A stretch of 17,498 nucleotides of DNA from Choanephora cucurbitarum (GCA_025331435.1 JAIWNI010000249.1:1-17498), one strand, 5' to 3'. Positions 1-11,560 are shown, counted from the stretch's first letter. Notes: generated from the sequence alone by a model not told the origin. Numbers and translations: made by a program.

Positions 1-246
1 ATAGCCTGTAACTTCATTAAGTATTTTGCTAGCTCTATGAATAGCTTCTTTGGAGTCTTCCATCGTCAGACGTTTTAACTGTTCTGATGTATGGTTCAAC
101 TTTGTCCAGTAAGGTGCAAGTCGAGGACGAATCTCATTTTGAAGTTGCTCAAAGTATTTCTCTAACGACTTATTGTTTTGAGTGGAATAGGCTCGAGTAC
201 GAACAAATTTAAAGCGTGAAGTAGAAGAAAATAAACGAAAAGACAT
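1..246 (-). CDS. She9/Mdm33-like mitochondrial inner-membrane protein, N-terminal part (partial)
   Basis: The frame is open for 82 codons from the ATG at 246 and leaves the window at position 1, so only the N-terminus is present. Residues 1-21 (MSFRLFSSTSRFKFVRTRAYS) are rich in Arg, Ser and Phe with no acids, typical of a mitochondrial presequence. The following segment is helical, and the last visible residues, ASKILNEVTGY, resemble the conserved 'LNdlTGY' segment near the N-terminus of the fungal She9/Mdm33 family. Known for that family: coiled-coil inner-membrane proteins whose overexpression causes mitochondrial septation and fragmentation. The ATG follows a pyrimidine-rich leader (in sense) and lies 121 bp downstream of the Nup84 stop, so the two genes are in tandem. 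The presequence is read directly from the sequence; the family assignment rests on a short motif and is moderate. No intron is visible in this part. Confidence 0.6.
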   Translation of the reverse strand, partial: MSFRLFSSTSRFKFVRTRAYSTQNNKSLEKYFEQLQNEIRPRLAPYWTKLNHTSEQLKRLTMEDSKEAIHRASKILNEVTGY

Positions 247-290
247 AGAGGGAGGGGGGGGGGAAAGAAAGAAAAAAAAAACAAAACAGC
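247..290 (-). promoter_or_regulatory. Pyrimidine-rich leader before the She9-like ATG
   Basis: The sense strand carries a T-tract, CTTT repeats, a run of ten C and CCCTCT directly up to the ATG. Similar C/T-rich tracts precede the start codons of the other genes in this window, so this is probably a core-promoter or transcription-start feature. It is also a homopolymer likely to vary in length or to be miscalled. No TATA box is evident. Confidence 0.35.
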
Positions 291-362
291 TAAAATAAAA
301 ACACAGTTTAAATTTACAGATGGATAGAAACAGAAGGTAAAGAGAAGTTTCATTGTTTTTTT

Positions 363-368
363 TTTATT
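363..368 (-). terminator. AATAAA poly(A) signal overlapping the NUP84 stop codon
   Basis: On the minus strand the stop reads TAAATAAAA, so the last A of TAA is the first A of a canonical AATAAA. The She9-like start codon is only about 120 bp further on, so a very short 3' UTR would fit the spacing. That this hexamer is the one used is inference. Confidence 0.5.
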
Positions 369-3142
369 TAGCAAGCAGATAATGATTTTGCTAATTCCTC
401 AGTCAGAACAACCATTTTTTTGGCTGCTTTGATATCATGAAAAACACCTGAGGAAGCCTCTGTCACTAAGCGAGCCAATGCCTTGAGCTTTTCTTGGTTT
501 CTTTTTTACATTAGGTTAACTTGTGTTTCCTTTGCATTTCTTTCGAGACTTACTTGGGAATAATCTTTGATGATAATACAAGCAGATGTCGATATCGAAT
601 GACAATTTCAGGAAGATAGATTTGTCTCAAAGTCGCCTTGGACACATGTGTTGTTTCCTTGGAATCTTGTTTTGACAACATCATCAGATATTTTCTATAT
701 GCAGTTGTATTTCCTTCTTACCTTTTCCTAACCAATGACCCTCTATGATCTGACTAAACTGATAATCCAATTCAGTAGTCTTTTTCTGTCATCAAATTGA
801 GATAAGGAGGAATGAACTTTTTGCTTGACAGAATGGATATAACTTTACCTCTACTCTGTCTTTCCACTGATGAATCAAAATCAAATCTTCCAATGAACCA
901 CTTTAAGAAAAGGAGAAAAAAAAACGCATCAGTCATCTCATTCAATTGTACTTTGTGTGCCCTTACTTGTCTTGAGGTTCATTTTCCACTAGTTGTTTCC
1001 AGGCTTTGTAGTCGATAAACAAGAAGACCAGTTTTTTATGCGCATTGAATTCCTTGAATACTTTATGCGCACGCATTGTCTTTTGACTGGCAACAGCCAT
1101 ATGTTCAATTAAGATATCTGAGAAGAAGTCAAACACATGTTGAGCCAGATAGATTTTACAGATACCCAGAAAGTAACGAATGATCAGATTGGCAGCCTCG
1201 AACGCTTGAACGCACATATGTTCATCCAGTGTTAACCAATGAATGGATTTAAAAAGGATCTGGCTACTCTTGTCAATCTCTCCCTCTGTTTCAAATTCAA
1301 TCTTGTCCTTTTGAGCATCTACTACTCGATAAGAAGACTGAATTAAGAAAAATAAAATGAGCAATCTCTTTTCTTTTTTTTCTCTTAACACAAAAAAAAA
1401 ACGGCTTACTAGTTCAATGGCTTTTTTGAATAGGTGTGTATGCGTATATTGAAGGATATCATTCATGTCGAGATTAAACTCTTTTCCAAGTTGTAAGAGA
1501 ATCATGCATTCCTCATCATCACCATCAAACTCTAATATTGCACAGATGAATATGATTACCATTAGCATATTAATGTCTTTACCTTGAAGAAAGTGAGAAT
1601 AGATTTGAATTTGATATTGAGGTGATAGTTTGGAGGCATAGGTGGCAATCACCACAGGCTTAGGTTCAAGTGGATCGGCATTCAGGTTGGCATATTCTGT
1701 CAGTAAGGCAGCAGAGTACATGTTCTCTTTCCATCCAAGGTATTCATGACCATAGAGAATTAGTGTCGAGACAAATCGTAATAGTTGGTCCCAAGATGCT
1801 TTATCTTCACTGTAAATGATTATGTCAGATACATACGCCATAATGATTCAGTGTTACCCTACCTTATATACAATGGAGGGCTAGAAAGAGTCTGATTGCC
1901 TGCCATTGTCTGTATTTGTTGGTGATAATAAATGTGGTATATCTTTTTAATGATCTCTTGGGGTGTTTTCGATAATAAGGCAGTTTGAATCGAATGAAAT
2001 AGGATTCTAGGATCATTTCTGAATAGGAGATCATTTAGAGGATGTAAGAGAATTCATTACGTTCATCATACCTGTCCATGATATCATCCTTGGATAATGC
2101 TAATGGGGCTATCTGTTCAAATGAATCTGTCTCTGCTTGATGATCTATACCGCTTTCTATTTGACTATTCAAGTAGATCCAGATGATATCTTCCCATGTA
2201 TTTCCAACTGAGTCATACAATTCCAATGCTTCACCAGCAAGCGCACTATAAAACACACGCTTATCTTTTCCGGTAGACTAGAAGGGTCTGAGTAAAGAAA
2301 GAAATAAAGCAATTCGCTGCATAAGTGACACTTACATCCTGAAGCTCATGTTGAACTGATTTCTTCCAAGCTGATCTTTCCCTTACGTCAATTTCATCTT
2401 GTTGATTCTCTGTAAATATCAATGAGTTCAAGTGATCCTATCTGTTCCTAGAAATACAAGTGCCTTACCCAACACCATGGTTTGATATTGCAGGTATCCA
2501 TTTAACATGTAATTTCGAGAAACATCTTGATGATATATTGGCAAAGGCTGTAAATCATTTGTTCTAAGCTTCATGTATAAATCTTTGTATTCTTTCTCGG
2601 TTATTTGATCTGTCTTTTGTCGTTTTCTCGGTAAAACATCATGCACAAAATGATTCTTTCTAAAGAGAAGTGAAATTTCATCTTCCACATCCATATGTTC
2701 TTCAATCTTCTGCAATAAAACTGGATCCATCTTTATGCTTGATATCCACTGTTTAATGTGCTAACTTTTTGTATTTATAAATATGAACTTGGGCTAATAA
2801 CAACAAGTATCAACTTACAGCAAGGCGATGTAAATTAGGCGTATTCTTTGTTCTATCATAATGATTAAATTACAACTATTATACAATGAAGTCATGTAGT
2901 AATTTACTTTGTTAAGACAGATAGCAATCGCCATGTCATGCTTTCACAATAGAGTGCACTACTTGGTTGACTAAAATACGCGATATAAGTTAAATCATGA
3001 TAAAAAGGAAAGTAATGATCACTTACTCTTCTTGTGTAAAGGTAAGATCAGCAAAGGTGTCAGCAATGACTGAAGCCTCAGTGAAGTCAAATGAACGAAC
3101 TCCTTTGGCAAACAGGTCATACAGATCAGCATTGTTTGTCAT
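368..3142 (-). CDS. NUP84: Nucleoporin Nup84/Nup107 (Y-complex scaffold)
   Basis: Spliced model with exons 3142-3027, 2970-2908, 2852-2819, 2748-2469, 2409-2336, 2277-2072, 2018-1863, 1809-1583, 1531-1410, 1337-967, 900-849, 785-722, 665-554 and 500-368, giving 669 aa (yeast Nup84 is 726, human Nup107 925). Recognisable Nup107-family segments are 'TWRLLSVL' in exon 2, 'YSALAGEALELYDS..NTWEDIIWIYLNS' split around exon 6, 'WLTLDEHMCVQAFEAANLIIRYFL' in pieces in exon 10, and a 'QIYLPEIVIRYRHLL' C-terminal helix in exon 13. The protein is all-helical with no signal peptide or membrane segment. By family it is a structural subunit of the Nup84/Nup107 outer-ring Y complex of the nuclear pore. The exon 13 acceptor is the least certain: the TAG at about 697 would break the frame, so I used the AAG at 666-668. 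Exons 11 and 14 also follow AAG acceptors. The stop TAA overlaps an AATAAA. Confidence 0.85.
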
Positions 3143-3448
3143 GTCAAGATATCTCTTTGTTAATAGAAGAGAAGAAAAAGAAGAAAAAAAAACATCATTT
3201 CCGCATACATTTAATTTTCGAACTGAGCAATACGAAACACAAATAGTTGTTACAACTGATCGTCCATTGCCTTAAAATTTAGCTTGAGAGAGATATTTTA
3301 GCAGCATATTGATTACACTCAGTCAACACATCAAAAACAAGAAGTTCTTAATCAACTTCTGAAAGCAAAGACAAACACAAATGTCTTCTTATTCGTTCAA
3401 TAAGATAATTAAATTAAGAAAAAGTACAACAAACAGTAGAAATGATCT
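3143..3448. promoter_or_regulatory. UNC93-like 3' flank and NUP84 promoter
   Basis: This 306 bp gap separates the UNC93-like stop from the NUP84 ATG; both genes read leftwards. The part next to NUP84 (about 3160-3192) is a long T/C tract in sense. No AATAAA follows the UNC93-like TGA stop closely; only AT-rich sequence with AATTTAATT-like motifs is seen. No RNA gene or further coding frame is supported. Confidence 0.4.
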
Positions 3449-4908
3449 TCAACAAGCATCATCCTTCTCTTGAACGAATTTGAGGTCATCTCCTTCAACT
3501 AATTCCACTTGTCCGCCAACCATTACTTCTGCTGTCTTGCTGTGTTCCATCAAATTATCCACACTTTCCACAGTGACGTCTGATACTTGTAAGCATACAA
3601 CAAAAGCCAGAAGCAAGCCAACACCTTCAATCACAAAGTTGATATAGAGCTGTGTCATATAGGGCGTATGAATAGCATCTACTTGAGCAGCAATAGCAGC
3701 AGCAGCATTCTGAATCGTCTTATAGAACCCACCATAACGAGCAGCACGCTCTGTGTCATTCGTCATTGTACCCAGCAACCAATAGATAAAGCCTTGATAT
3801 ATAGCATCCACAAAGCCAAAAATGGCATACAACACAGTATAACCAGCAAATTCAGGTGAATAGACATCAGCCTGTACAAAACCAGGTTCTTTCACACTCT
3901 GGTAAGTGAATTTCTGTTGCACAAAAATACAGCCAATCCAAGCAGAAGCCAAGAAGACAAAGACAACTGCGTTACCAATCATGGCACGACGTCTACGACT
4001 ACCCAGACGAGACCAATCGAGAAGCCAACCAAAGATGCCAGCACCTATGATTTGACAGAGCCAATAGAGCAAGTTATTCAATGAACGAGCGCGCAATGTA
4101 AAGAAGCCACCGCCGTTATAGACTTGGTATTGGTAGGTATAGAACCAATTGGAGCCAAAGAAGAGGGGTATTAAGCAGATCATTTTCCAATCGGTAAACA
4201 TACGAAAGACCTCGTAGGCTTCACGCTTCCAGTTTGAGAACTTGTGAAGTGAGACAGGAGAACCGTTGGCACGGATGACTTTAGAGGGAGGTAAGAGAGC
4301 CAAGGACAAGAAGGCACCAAAGCCCATAATGCACATAAAGCCGATATAAGTGCTTGTTTTAACTGTATTGACACTGCTGGTCCAATTGTTGCCAAGAGGG
4401 ATGGCTGCACCTACTGTTGCACCGAGATTGAAAACCATCCAGAAAATAGAAAATGCTTTGCCTTTGTCTTTTTCATCTGGGTAGGACATCATGATACCTG
4501 CCTGAGCAGTCCAGAGAAACCCAGCACCTATACCGAGAATAGCACCTGTGGCAATTGTAAAAGCTGGGTTGGGTGTCAAATAAGATCCGACATATAAAAC
4601 ATAAGCAAGTGCGGCAGGCACAAGAATACGGTGACCAAAGATATTAAATCTGCGGGGAAATCATATGAGTCATCATCTTAAGTAATATCTTCTTTAGCTT
4701 ACACTGGAGCACCTATTAATGAACATATAGTAAAGGTAACTGCTAGAGCTGTATTGGCATCATTTGTTGTCTTGGAGTCTGCCTGACCAGCACCACCCAT
4801 ACCGTTCAAGGCATTAAACATACCAGGACAACAGAAGCAGATAAAGCCAACTAGAAAGACTTGAAAATTAGGATCATTGTAGCGAAAGGAAGGTAGTTTG
4901 AATCCCAT
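3449..4908 (-). CDS. UNC93-like (DUF895) major-facilitator membrane protein
   Basis: Two exons, 4908-4703 and 4649-3449, joined across a 53-nt GT...CAG intron, give 468 aa. The ATG at 4908 starts MGFKLPSFRY; the open frame extends slightly further upstream but has no earlier ATG. Residues 22-42 (hydrophobic, CCPG, then LNGMGGAGQ) match the start of fungal UNC93-like proteins, which typically read 'CAPGxWNAxNxLGAGGQ'. About 10-12 hydrophobic membrane spans follow, including LVPAALAYVLYVGSYLT soon after the splice and GAGFLWTAQAGIMMSYP. The C-terminal tail (roughly the last 40 residues) is acidic and soluble, ending KDDAC. By family it is an MFS-fold polytopic protein; human UNC93B1 traffics Toll-like receptors and nematode UNC-93 regulates a potassium channel, but the transported substrate of fungal members is not known to me. 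The family call is firm and the function is open. Confidence 0.85.
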
Positions 4909-5255
4909 GATATCAGAAAACAAAAGAGAGAGAGAAAAAGGGAGGAAACATAAAATAGATCCAAAAAAGGGAAAAAGAAAACGCGATAAGGTTTAGATCT
5001 TTTTCTTTTTTCGTGTGGAATTATTTTATTAATAAATATTTGAGAGAGGTCACACGTCAAAACGAGAGGTATTTTTTTTCTTACATTTTTAACAAAGTAA
5101 TACCATAGCCAATCAAATTATATTATTCGCTAACCCGAAACACAGAATGGATTTTGCAAGCCAATCAACAGCCAGCTCATATGTATTTTTAGAAAATAGT
5201 GGGGTTATTTGAGTATCTTGACACTTCTAAATATATTTTGTTTGTAATCAAAATT
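4909..5255. promoter_or_regulatory. SYO1 3' flank and UNC93-like promoter
   Basis: This 347 bp gap lies between the SYO1 stop and the UNC93-like ATG. Next to the ATG (about 4918-4985) the sense strand is almost pure C/T with a CTCTCTCT run, the same leader type as at the other genes. An AATAAATAT stretch lies at about 5030-5040 and two CCAAT boxes (plus strand at about 5109-5113 and 5160-5164) are visible; CCAAT is a known fungal activator site, but its use here is inference. Confidence 0.4.
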
Positions 5256-7887
5256 CTATCGCTTTTTGTTTTGTTCACTCTTTTTGTATTTGATAAACGC
5301 GGTAAGATTCTCAAGCGCTTCATCACCTCGAATACGAAGGTCGAAATCCTTTCTACGGTCAATTGACTTGATCTGTACACGCTTATATTAGTCAACTGCC
5401 TTATCTTCATTTAGTTATAGCCTTACCATAGATCGAATAGGAGATACAATTTGTTTCAGTTGATTCAGGAATCCACCTTGAACAAAGACAGGGTAGTCAT
5501 AATCAAATACATGATCACTATAAACATCATAGATCAAATTCAGTGCCTCAATAATGACAGCAGGCTGACTGTAGTTTTTCTTTTCAGTTAATAGATTCAT
5601 AATGAACAGACCGATTGCCTATATAACAGAAATTAGACATGTAACTTGATGAGTTATGATCTTTTGCACTATTTACTCTGTTGGTTTCAATATCATTTTT
5701 GCGCATAGCAATTGGACCTAAGCAGCCTACTATTTTGACACGCATAGACTCAATTGAGATCATTTCATATGTTCCGCACAAGGCACCTACATCAGTAGGT
5801 TCCAATGGCTATTGATGTACATTAATATAAAGTGAACCTGAATTCTGTTCTCAACTTACAATCGCTTGCTCAAGTCCTCTACCAAGTGCCCATAGACAAC
5901 CGATTACTACTTCTAGTAACTGTGTGTTTTCCTCTGAATGACTGTTGGCCACTTGATCTGCCATTGTAAACAGCCATCGCCATAACTGAATAGCATCTGA
6001 TCGTTGAGATTTGAACCAGTATCTTGAGGGTAGATCATTCATAGCCAGCAAAAAGTTGTTTAGACATTCAAGTGCCCGTTGATGTGTCAGGATGATAGCT
6101 TGTGTTACAGGAGGAGCAGATTGTTGATAGGAAATAGGTGTAGCAGTAGATAATCGAATCAGATGTGGAAACACTTGGTATATGTAAGCATGTAATACTG
6201 GATTAGATTGAACATAAGCATCATTAACTACAGGTGCATCGCCAAATAAATTAGAGTCAATCTCATCGTCTTCCTCTTCTTCTTTTGGTTCTTCTGGCTG
6301 TTCACCATCCATCATGGCATCTCCATCTTGAGGCACGTCCTCATAACCGTCCTCTAAAAGACATTATGTAAGTCATAGTATGCTATAATCCTCATTACGA
6401 ATTACCTTCCGTATCATCTTGAATACATATATCTGCTAATAGCTCGAGTGCCAATTGAACAATCGACAGTCTATCTTCTACTTGTTGAATAAATATTTCT
6501 TCATCTGTTAATGGCTGCTTTGGCTTAGGTGTAATTTCATTGGTATCCTGATGGTGGTTTGAGACACGCTATATACAAACATGATTATTTAGAATCAACT
6601 GAATTATCCATATAAAAAAGAAAGCAATAGTTACACCAGATTGAAGGGCTCTCAAAGCATGATTAGCTGCTTCTTGAATATCATAATCCAGTGCATTAAC
6701 CAATACAGGCACTAATAGCTTATGAAGCTCATCTTGTTCTTGTTCGTCTTCCCACGAATGAGACAATCGAACCACATCACGTATATTGATCAAGATAGCT
6801 AAAGTCATGTAAGCAACATGCCGGTGTTATTCCTATACCAACACTTACCACATGCCAGCACCTTAACTAAGACACTTTCGTTGCTTTGAACTAGCGATAA
6901 TAGCGATTGAGTATATTCAGGATGATTTTGGAATTCGATATAGATATCCTTATTGTCATCTGTCAATGTGTTCAAACATTGTCCTAGTTGATTTTGGTTA
7001 TTAAATCATTATTCAATTGGCAACATACTATCTTACCTGCTGCTATTACCACTCGGGAAGGGCAATGATGGCTATGAATCAAGAAGGAAGTAAGGAATGA
7101 CAACAAATTCATTCGGTTGATGGCCTTGATATATTTGTCAGATGCTTCACTAAGAATCGAATTATTAAAAGCTAATTGAATTTGATCTCTGTTTTACCTG
7201 ATGCACCAAATGATATAGATGAAATTCTCTGCTACATCCCATATGGAGTTTCTCCTTTCTTGGTCTGCTTCATCTTGAATAGGCTCCTTCTGTATGACTG
7301 CATTGATTGTGTTGGCAATCTAATTGAATAATGTTAAGCATCTAATCTGTCTATTCTTCTTTATTTTATTTACCTGTGGAAGCATATGAGATAAAGGTTC
7401 CATAATATTACGAGTATAGTATTCCTTGGATACTGTAGTATCTACAGAAGCAAGATTTCTATAGCAGATAGATCAGTTTACATGCTTTGTTCTCTTTCTG
7501 TCTTTATTCACCTTAGAGTACCGAGTGATTCATCACGTACTTCTTGATGACTATCACCTAATCTTTCGATCAATCTAGGGACGATCCCTTTCGTCAGTAG
7601 TATCTTTCGTGTTTGTGCATTAGATAGGATAAGGTTCGAAATACAGGCTGCTGCCCAAGCTCGTTCTGTTGGGTTATCACACGAAAGCTAAGCTGTGTGT
7701 TATTGACTCATTCTTTTTTTTTCTTAAGTATTCCAAAGCTTACTCGATCAACCACGGGTGTTACTTGTTCTGGTGTGGCTGCAGGAATGGCTGAATTAGC
7801 TTGTGTTATGCCCGCTTCAAGACCTTTTCGATGTAAAGGATTGAGTCTTCTTCTAGAAGATTTTTTCTTTTGTCTCTGCTTTCCCAT
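5256..7887 (-). CDS. SYO1: Symportin Syo1 / HEATR3, co-import chaperone for ribosomal proteins L5 and L11
   Basis: Twelve exons keep frame throughout: 7887-7744, 7687-7512, 7458-7374, 7319-7198, 7149-7037, 6983-6849, 6798-6635, 6568-6406, 6353-5860, 5808-5677, 5618-5427 and 5372-5256. The product is 678 aa, close to human HEATR3 (680). The N-terminus MGKQRQKKKSSRRRLNPLHR is a basic nuclear-import signal; exon 2 gives an armadillo repeat (PTERAWAAACISNLI then EVRDESLGTLRNLA); HEAT repeats continue to the end. An acidic, disordered loop lies at about residues 368-405 (EEPKEEEEDDEID). The C-terminus, IDRRKDFDLRIRGDEALENL, is the characteristic family ending. Known for fungal Syo1: it binds the importin Kap104 and carries L5 and L11 together into the nucleus for 5S RNP assembly, with the acidic loop contacting L11. 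Ten of eleven introns end TAG. EAPP diverges from its promoter. Confidence 0.92.
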
Positions 7888-7975
7888 ATTTCAGAAAAAA
7901 AAAATAGTGAAAAGAAAAGGCAGAAAAAGTGACTTTATATGCATTCGATTTCTTTTCTTTTTCGTATATTCAAGT
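7888..7975. promoter_or_regulatory. 88-bp divergent promoter between SYO1 and the EAPP homologue
   Basis: The two ATGs (7887 minus, 7976 plus) face apart with only 88 bp between them. Both flanks are pyrimidine-rich in their own sense direction (CTTTTCAC plus a T-run before SYO1; TTTCTTTTCTTTTTC before EAPP). The two genes must share promoter elements or overlap in their 5' UTRs. No TATA or CCAAT box is clear. Confidence 0.6.
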
Positions 7976-8605
7976 ATGGCAGAGCAGAAGGAAGAAGAGG
8001 TTTATGACGATGTCTATTTCGATTCAGAGCAGGACTCGGATCAAGAAGATAGATTAGGTAACAACATACACCTTACTCTATATAACAAAAACAACTCACT
8101 CAACATCAAGAAAAAAAGCAAAAGCATAAAGTATTAAGCAATGACGAGTTACTATACGATCCAGACATGGATGACCGAGATGAAGCTTGGGTGTTAAAAC
8201 AGATTGATCGTGAGTGATGAAGCAAAGCCAAGATTGATAAAAAGACTCAACTGTTTTTCTTTTTAGAGGATGCCTCTAACGACAACCCTACAGATCAAAA
8301 GACAGATGCCATTCTTACTTGCCCCATGTGTTTCAGCACTTTATGTTATAGTTGTCAAAGGTAATAAGAGCCAAATGACAATACACAGAACTCACCTATT
8401 TCACAGGCATGAACGATATGCAGATCAATTTAGAGCCATGTTTGTCAGAAACTGTCACACAGTGCCTGGTGAACGATACAAGATGAAAAGTGAAGATGGA
8501 CAAGATGAATATTACGCCAAAGTGACATGTGAGACATGTGGCATTCATGTTGCCATGTTGGATGAAGATGAAGTATATCATTTTTTCAATGTGGTAGCCA
8601 CTTAA
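7976..8605 (+). CDS. E2F-associated phosphoprotein (EAPP) homologue
   Basis: Four exons, 7976-8057, 8111-8209, 8267-8360 and 8407-8605, give 157 aa. Exon 1 is very acidic (EEEVYDDVYFDSEQDSDQED). Exon 2 has a basic stretch KKQKHK followed by NDELLYDPDMDDRDEAWV, the conserved motif of this family. The C-terminal domain has Cys pairs at about 79/82, 87/90 and 133/136, with QRHERYADQFRAMFVRNC between and DEDEVYHFFNV at the end, typical of Pfam Eapp_C. In mammals EAPP is a nuclear protein that binds E2F factors and affects the cell cycle; fungal roles are not known to me. I chose the AAG acceptor at 8108-8110 for intron 1 because it restores the KKQKHK segment before the conserved motif; an acceptor at 8131 would also keep frame but shorten it. 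The stop overlaps AATAAA. Confidence 0.88.
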
Positions 8606-8609
8606 TAAA
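8604..8609 (+). terminator. AATAAA overlapping the EAPP-homologue stop codon
   Basis: The stop TAA at 8603-8605 continues TAAAC, making AATAAA from its last two bases. Cleavage 10-30 nt downstream would fall inside the convergent RAB11 coding end. Use of this hexamer is inference. Confidence 0.5.
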
Positions 8610-8612
8610 CAA

Positions 8613-8617
8613 TTTAT

Positions 8618-8618
<1 letters not shown>
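8613..8618 (-). terminator. AATAAA overlapping the RAB11 stop codon
   Basis: On the minus strand the stop reads TAAATAAATT, so AATAAA starts at the last base of TAA. It lies 3 bp from the opposing AATAAA of the EAPP homologue. Transcripts using both would overlap in antisense. Confidence 0.5.
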
Positions 8619-9720
<1,102 letters not shown>

Positions 9721-10770
9721 TACTCAGAAATCACCTCAAGAATGAGAGATAGCTTTGATTTGCGGTTGTTACGAGAAGGCAGATTACAAAGCGAGAAGAA
9801 GAGGAACAGGAATTGGTCTATCCGTGCTGTTCCGTTAAGCCCATGATGCATAAATTACAATTACATCTCTTGGGCACAACAAGAATTTCTCTTTATCACA
9901 ACCAAAAGATTGAAAGGCCGATTGTTATAGTATGCCAAAATGATTGTACCTAGAAATGGTAGCATATTGCTACTAATCCTATGATGTTTCTTTTTGTTTA
10001 GATGTGCTAATGCTTTGAGAACTGGCCCACAACAATTTCAGTAGCCTGATAGTCCTTTTCTTCTATTTTGAATACCCAAATAGAAAAAAATAAAATTCAC
10101 GACACTTTTTTGATTTGCGCTTAATGTTGATAACTCCTCCAATGAAAGTTGATCATGTTCTGGAGATGCGTCATTATTTCTATATGTCTGACCTCTGATG
10201 CGCGCATTCTTCTTTTTTTTTTATCCCGGATTTAAAAGTTGCGAGCATAAAGTTCTTTTCAGTAGCAAACTCTTCGATAATTACTCTGGCAGTCGCCTGA
10301 TTTGGTCTATCCGGGATCTTAGGATGATAACCAAACTCCTCGAACAATTGATTATTCTATGTGTCACAAAAACTGCAAGAGCCATTGGATGTGCTCATCG
10401 GCTCTTGTCTATCAATCTGATCTCTTTCTCTTTTTACAAAGTCATAGTTCTTTCGTGAGCAAATAAAAGAAAGTTGTTTTATGAATGAAGGGCTTCTCTA
10501 AGACAATACAACTGTGCAATTGATTTTATGGCGGTACCTATCTGTCTTTTCATCTGCACTATGTAATCTATTTTCGGAAAATATATATCTGACTTTAAAA
10601 AAGTACAAATTTGTTTCAAAATGGAATAATGGCAGCAGCTGTAGACATGAGTTAAGATTGTTATGTTGATCTGTTTAATACCTATCTTGTTATATTAACC
10701 TATATTTACTTTCTTTTTATCGGTAACGGCTCTTAAAAAGCATTAACCTTCTATAGTAGTTTGTCATTGG
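9721..10770. other. Gene-poor intergenic DNA
   Basis: I see no convincing gene here. The longest plus frame (10198-10458) starts in a T-run and has no recognisable domain, conserved motif or splice support. A CCCGGAT / ATCCGGG inverted pair (about 10224-10231 and 10309-10316) is too short to mean much. The stretch may contain more decayed mobile-element sequence than I can recognise. Confidence 0.4.
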
Positions 10771-11560
10771 ATTTTTTACTTTGCAAGTTTATGCTTCATC
10801 AAATATCTTGCAAGAAACACCAGTTAACTCAGAGGGGAGGGAATCAACACTTTACTCCCCTCAACTCGCTCCCTTGAGAGGAAACGATGAAAGAAAATAA
10901 AGCCACTTTCCTCTGGGTTAACCGGTAAATTATCCGTAGAAATGAGTTTGGAAATACTTTGATATAAAACCAGCAGTACCGGCTGATAGACGCATTGAAT
11001 CATTTCCACTAATTTCACCTTACGAGTAGGGAAGTTTATCAAAGGCAACTTTTTGCCACCACAAATGGCACCTCAAGCCATGTAAATAATCCTTCTACTA
11101 ATAAAAGATGTCTAAATGCATTCTGGTTTGTATTTAACACCAGGCTCTATCCTTATTTTGACCTTCTTTGAAGGGGTTTATCAACCTCAAATGAAGGTTC
11201 GTCGGAGAAGATGATTTTCTTCCACTGATCAACGGTTCAATCCTTATGTTCCTTTAAGATTTAAGTCTCTTCATCTAGTTCGCTTTACTAATGGATTGAT
11301 ATCTTTGATACTACTTTGCTTTTTACGATCACCTCATGAAGCGCCTTCAAATTGTCTTGATGAATAATTTAGTAGGCAATCTGCACTGAAGTTGCCTGAG
11401 GTTCTTAGTGCAATCTGGCTTCATAGTCTTTTTTCTTTCAAGAGCATTCTGCTCCTATCACTGATTGCTCTTGGTGGTCCTAGTGCTATGGGCGACTCTA
11501 TGGCTCCTCTCATTATTGCATGTTCGTATTATTCTAGAAGAAATTTGAAGGTTACGTACG
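10770..11560 (-). pseudogene. Decayed Tc1/mariner-type transposase
   Basis: Reading the minus strand across frames gives a run of Tc1/mariner landmarks in the right order. First comes GAIESPIALGPPRAISDR (about 11506-11454; family 'GxxxSxxxxGRPRxxS'), then an ALHEV helix remnant, then KEHKD-stop-TVDQWKKIIFSDEPSFEV with the first catalytic Asp at 11203-11201. Next is KYKPECI, then MA-stop-GAICGGKKLPL (family 'WGAI', about 11080-11050), PVLLVLYQS, then TDNLPVN with the second catalytic Asp at 10934-10932 (family 'QDNAPVH'). A YLMKHKL segment near 10780 fits the helix after the catalytic E/D. At least two Trp codons have become TGA (11239-11237 and 11075-11073) and several frameshifts separate the pieces, so it cannot encode an active enzyme. 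Terminal repeats and a TA duplication were not found. Confidence 0.8.
10819..10926. repeat. 108-bp segment bounded by 17-bp imperfect inverted repeats
   Basis: ACCAGTTAACTCAGAGG (10819-10835) and CCTCTGGGTTAACCGGT (10910-10926) pair as inverted arms at 15 of 17 positions. The inner part has a second weak stem (CCTCAA / TTGAGAGG at about 10859-10881). The right arm overlaps the second-Asp region of the transposase relic, so this is either a small element nested in the relic or a chance palindrome. No target-site duplication is evident. Confidence 0.4.

Noticed and set aside
696..722. 27-nt NUP84 intron ending at TAG (about 697-699)
   Set aside because: It would be too short and leads to an immediate in-frame TGA; the AAG acceptor at 666-668 gives a 56-nt intron that keeps the frame.
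3668..3859. Plus-strand frame inside the UNC93-like gene
   Set aside because: It is antisense to a well-supported coding exon and has no features of its own.
8396..8581. Minus-strand frame antisense to the last EAPP exon
   Set aside because: Antisense shadow of a conserved Cys-rich domain.
10198..10458. 86-codon plus-strand open frame in the gene-poor interval
   Set aside because: It starts in a T-run (poly-Phe), has no motif, no splice context and no codon pattern distinguishing it from AT-rich background.
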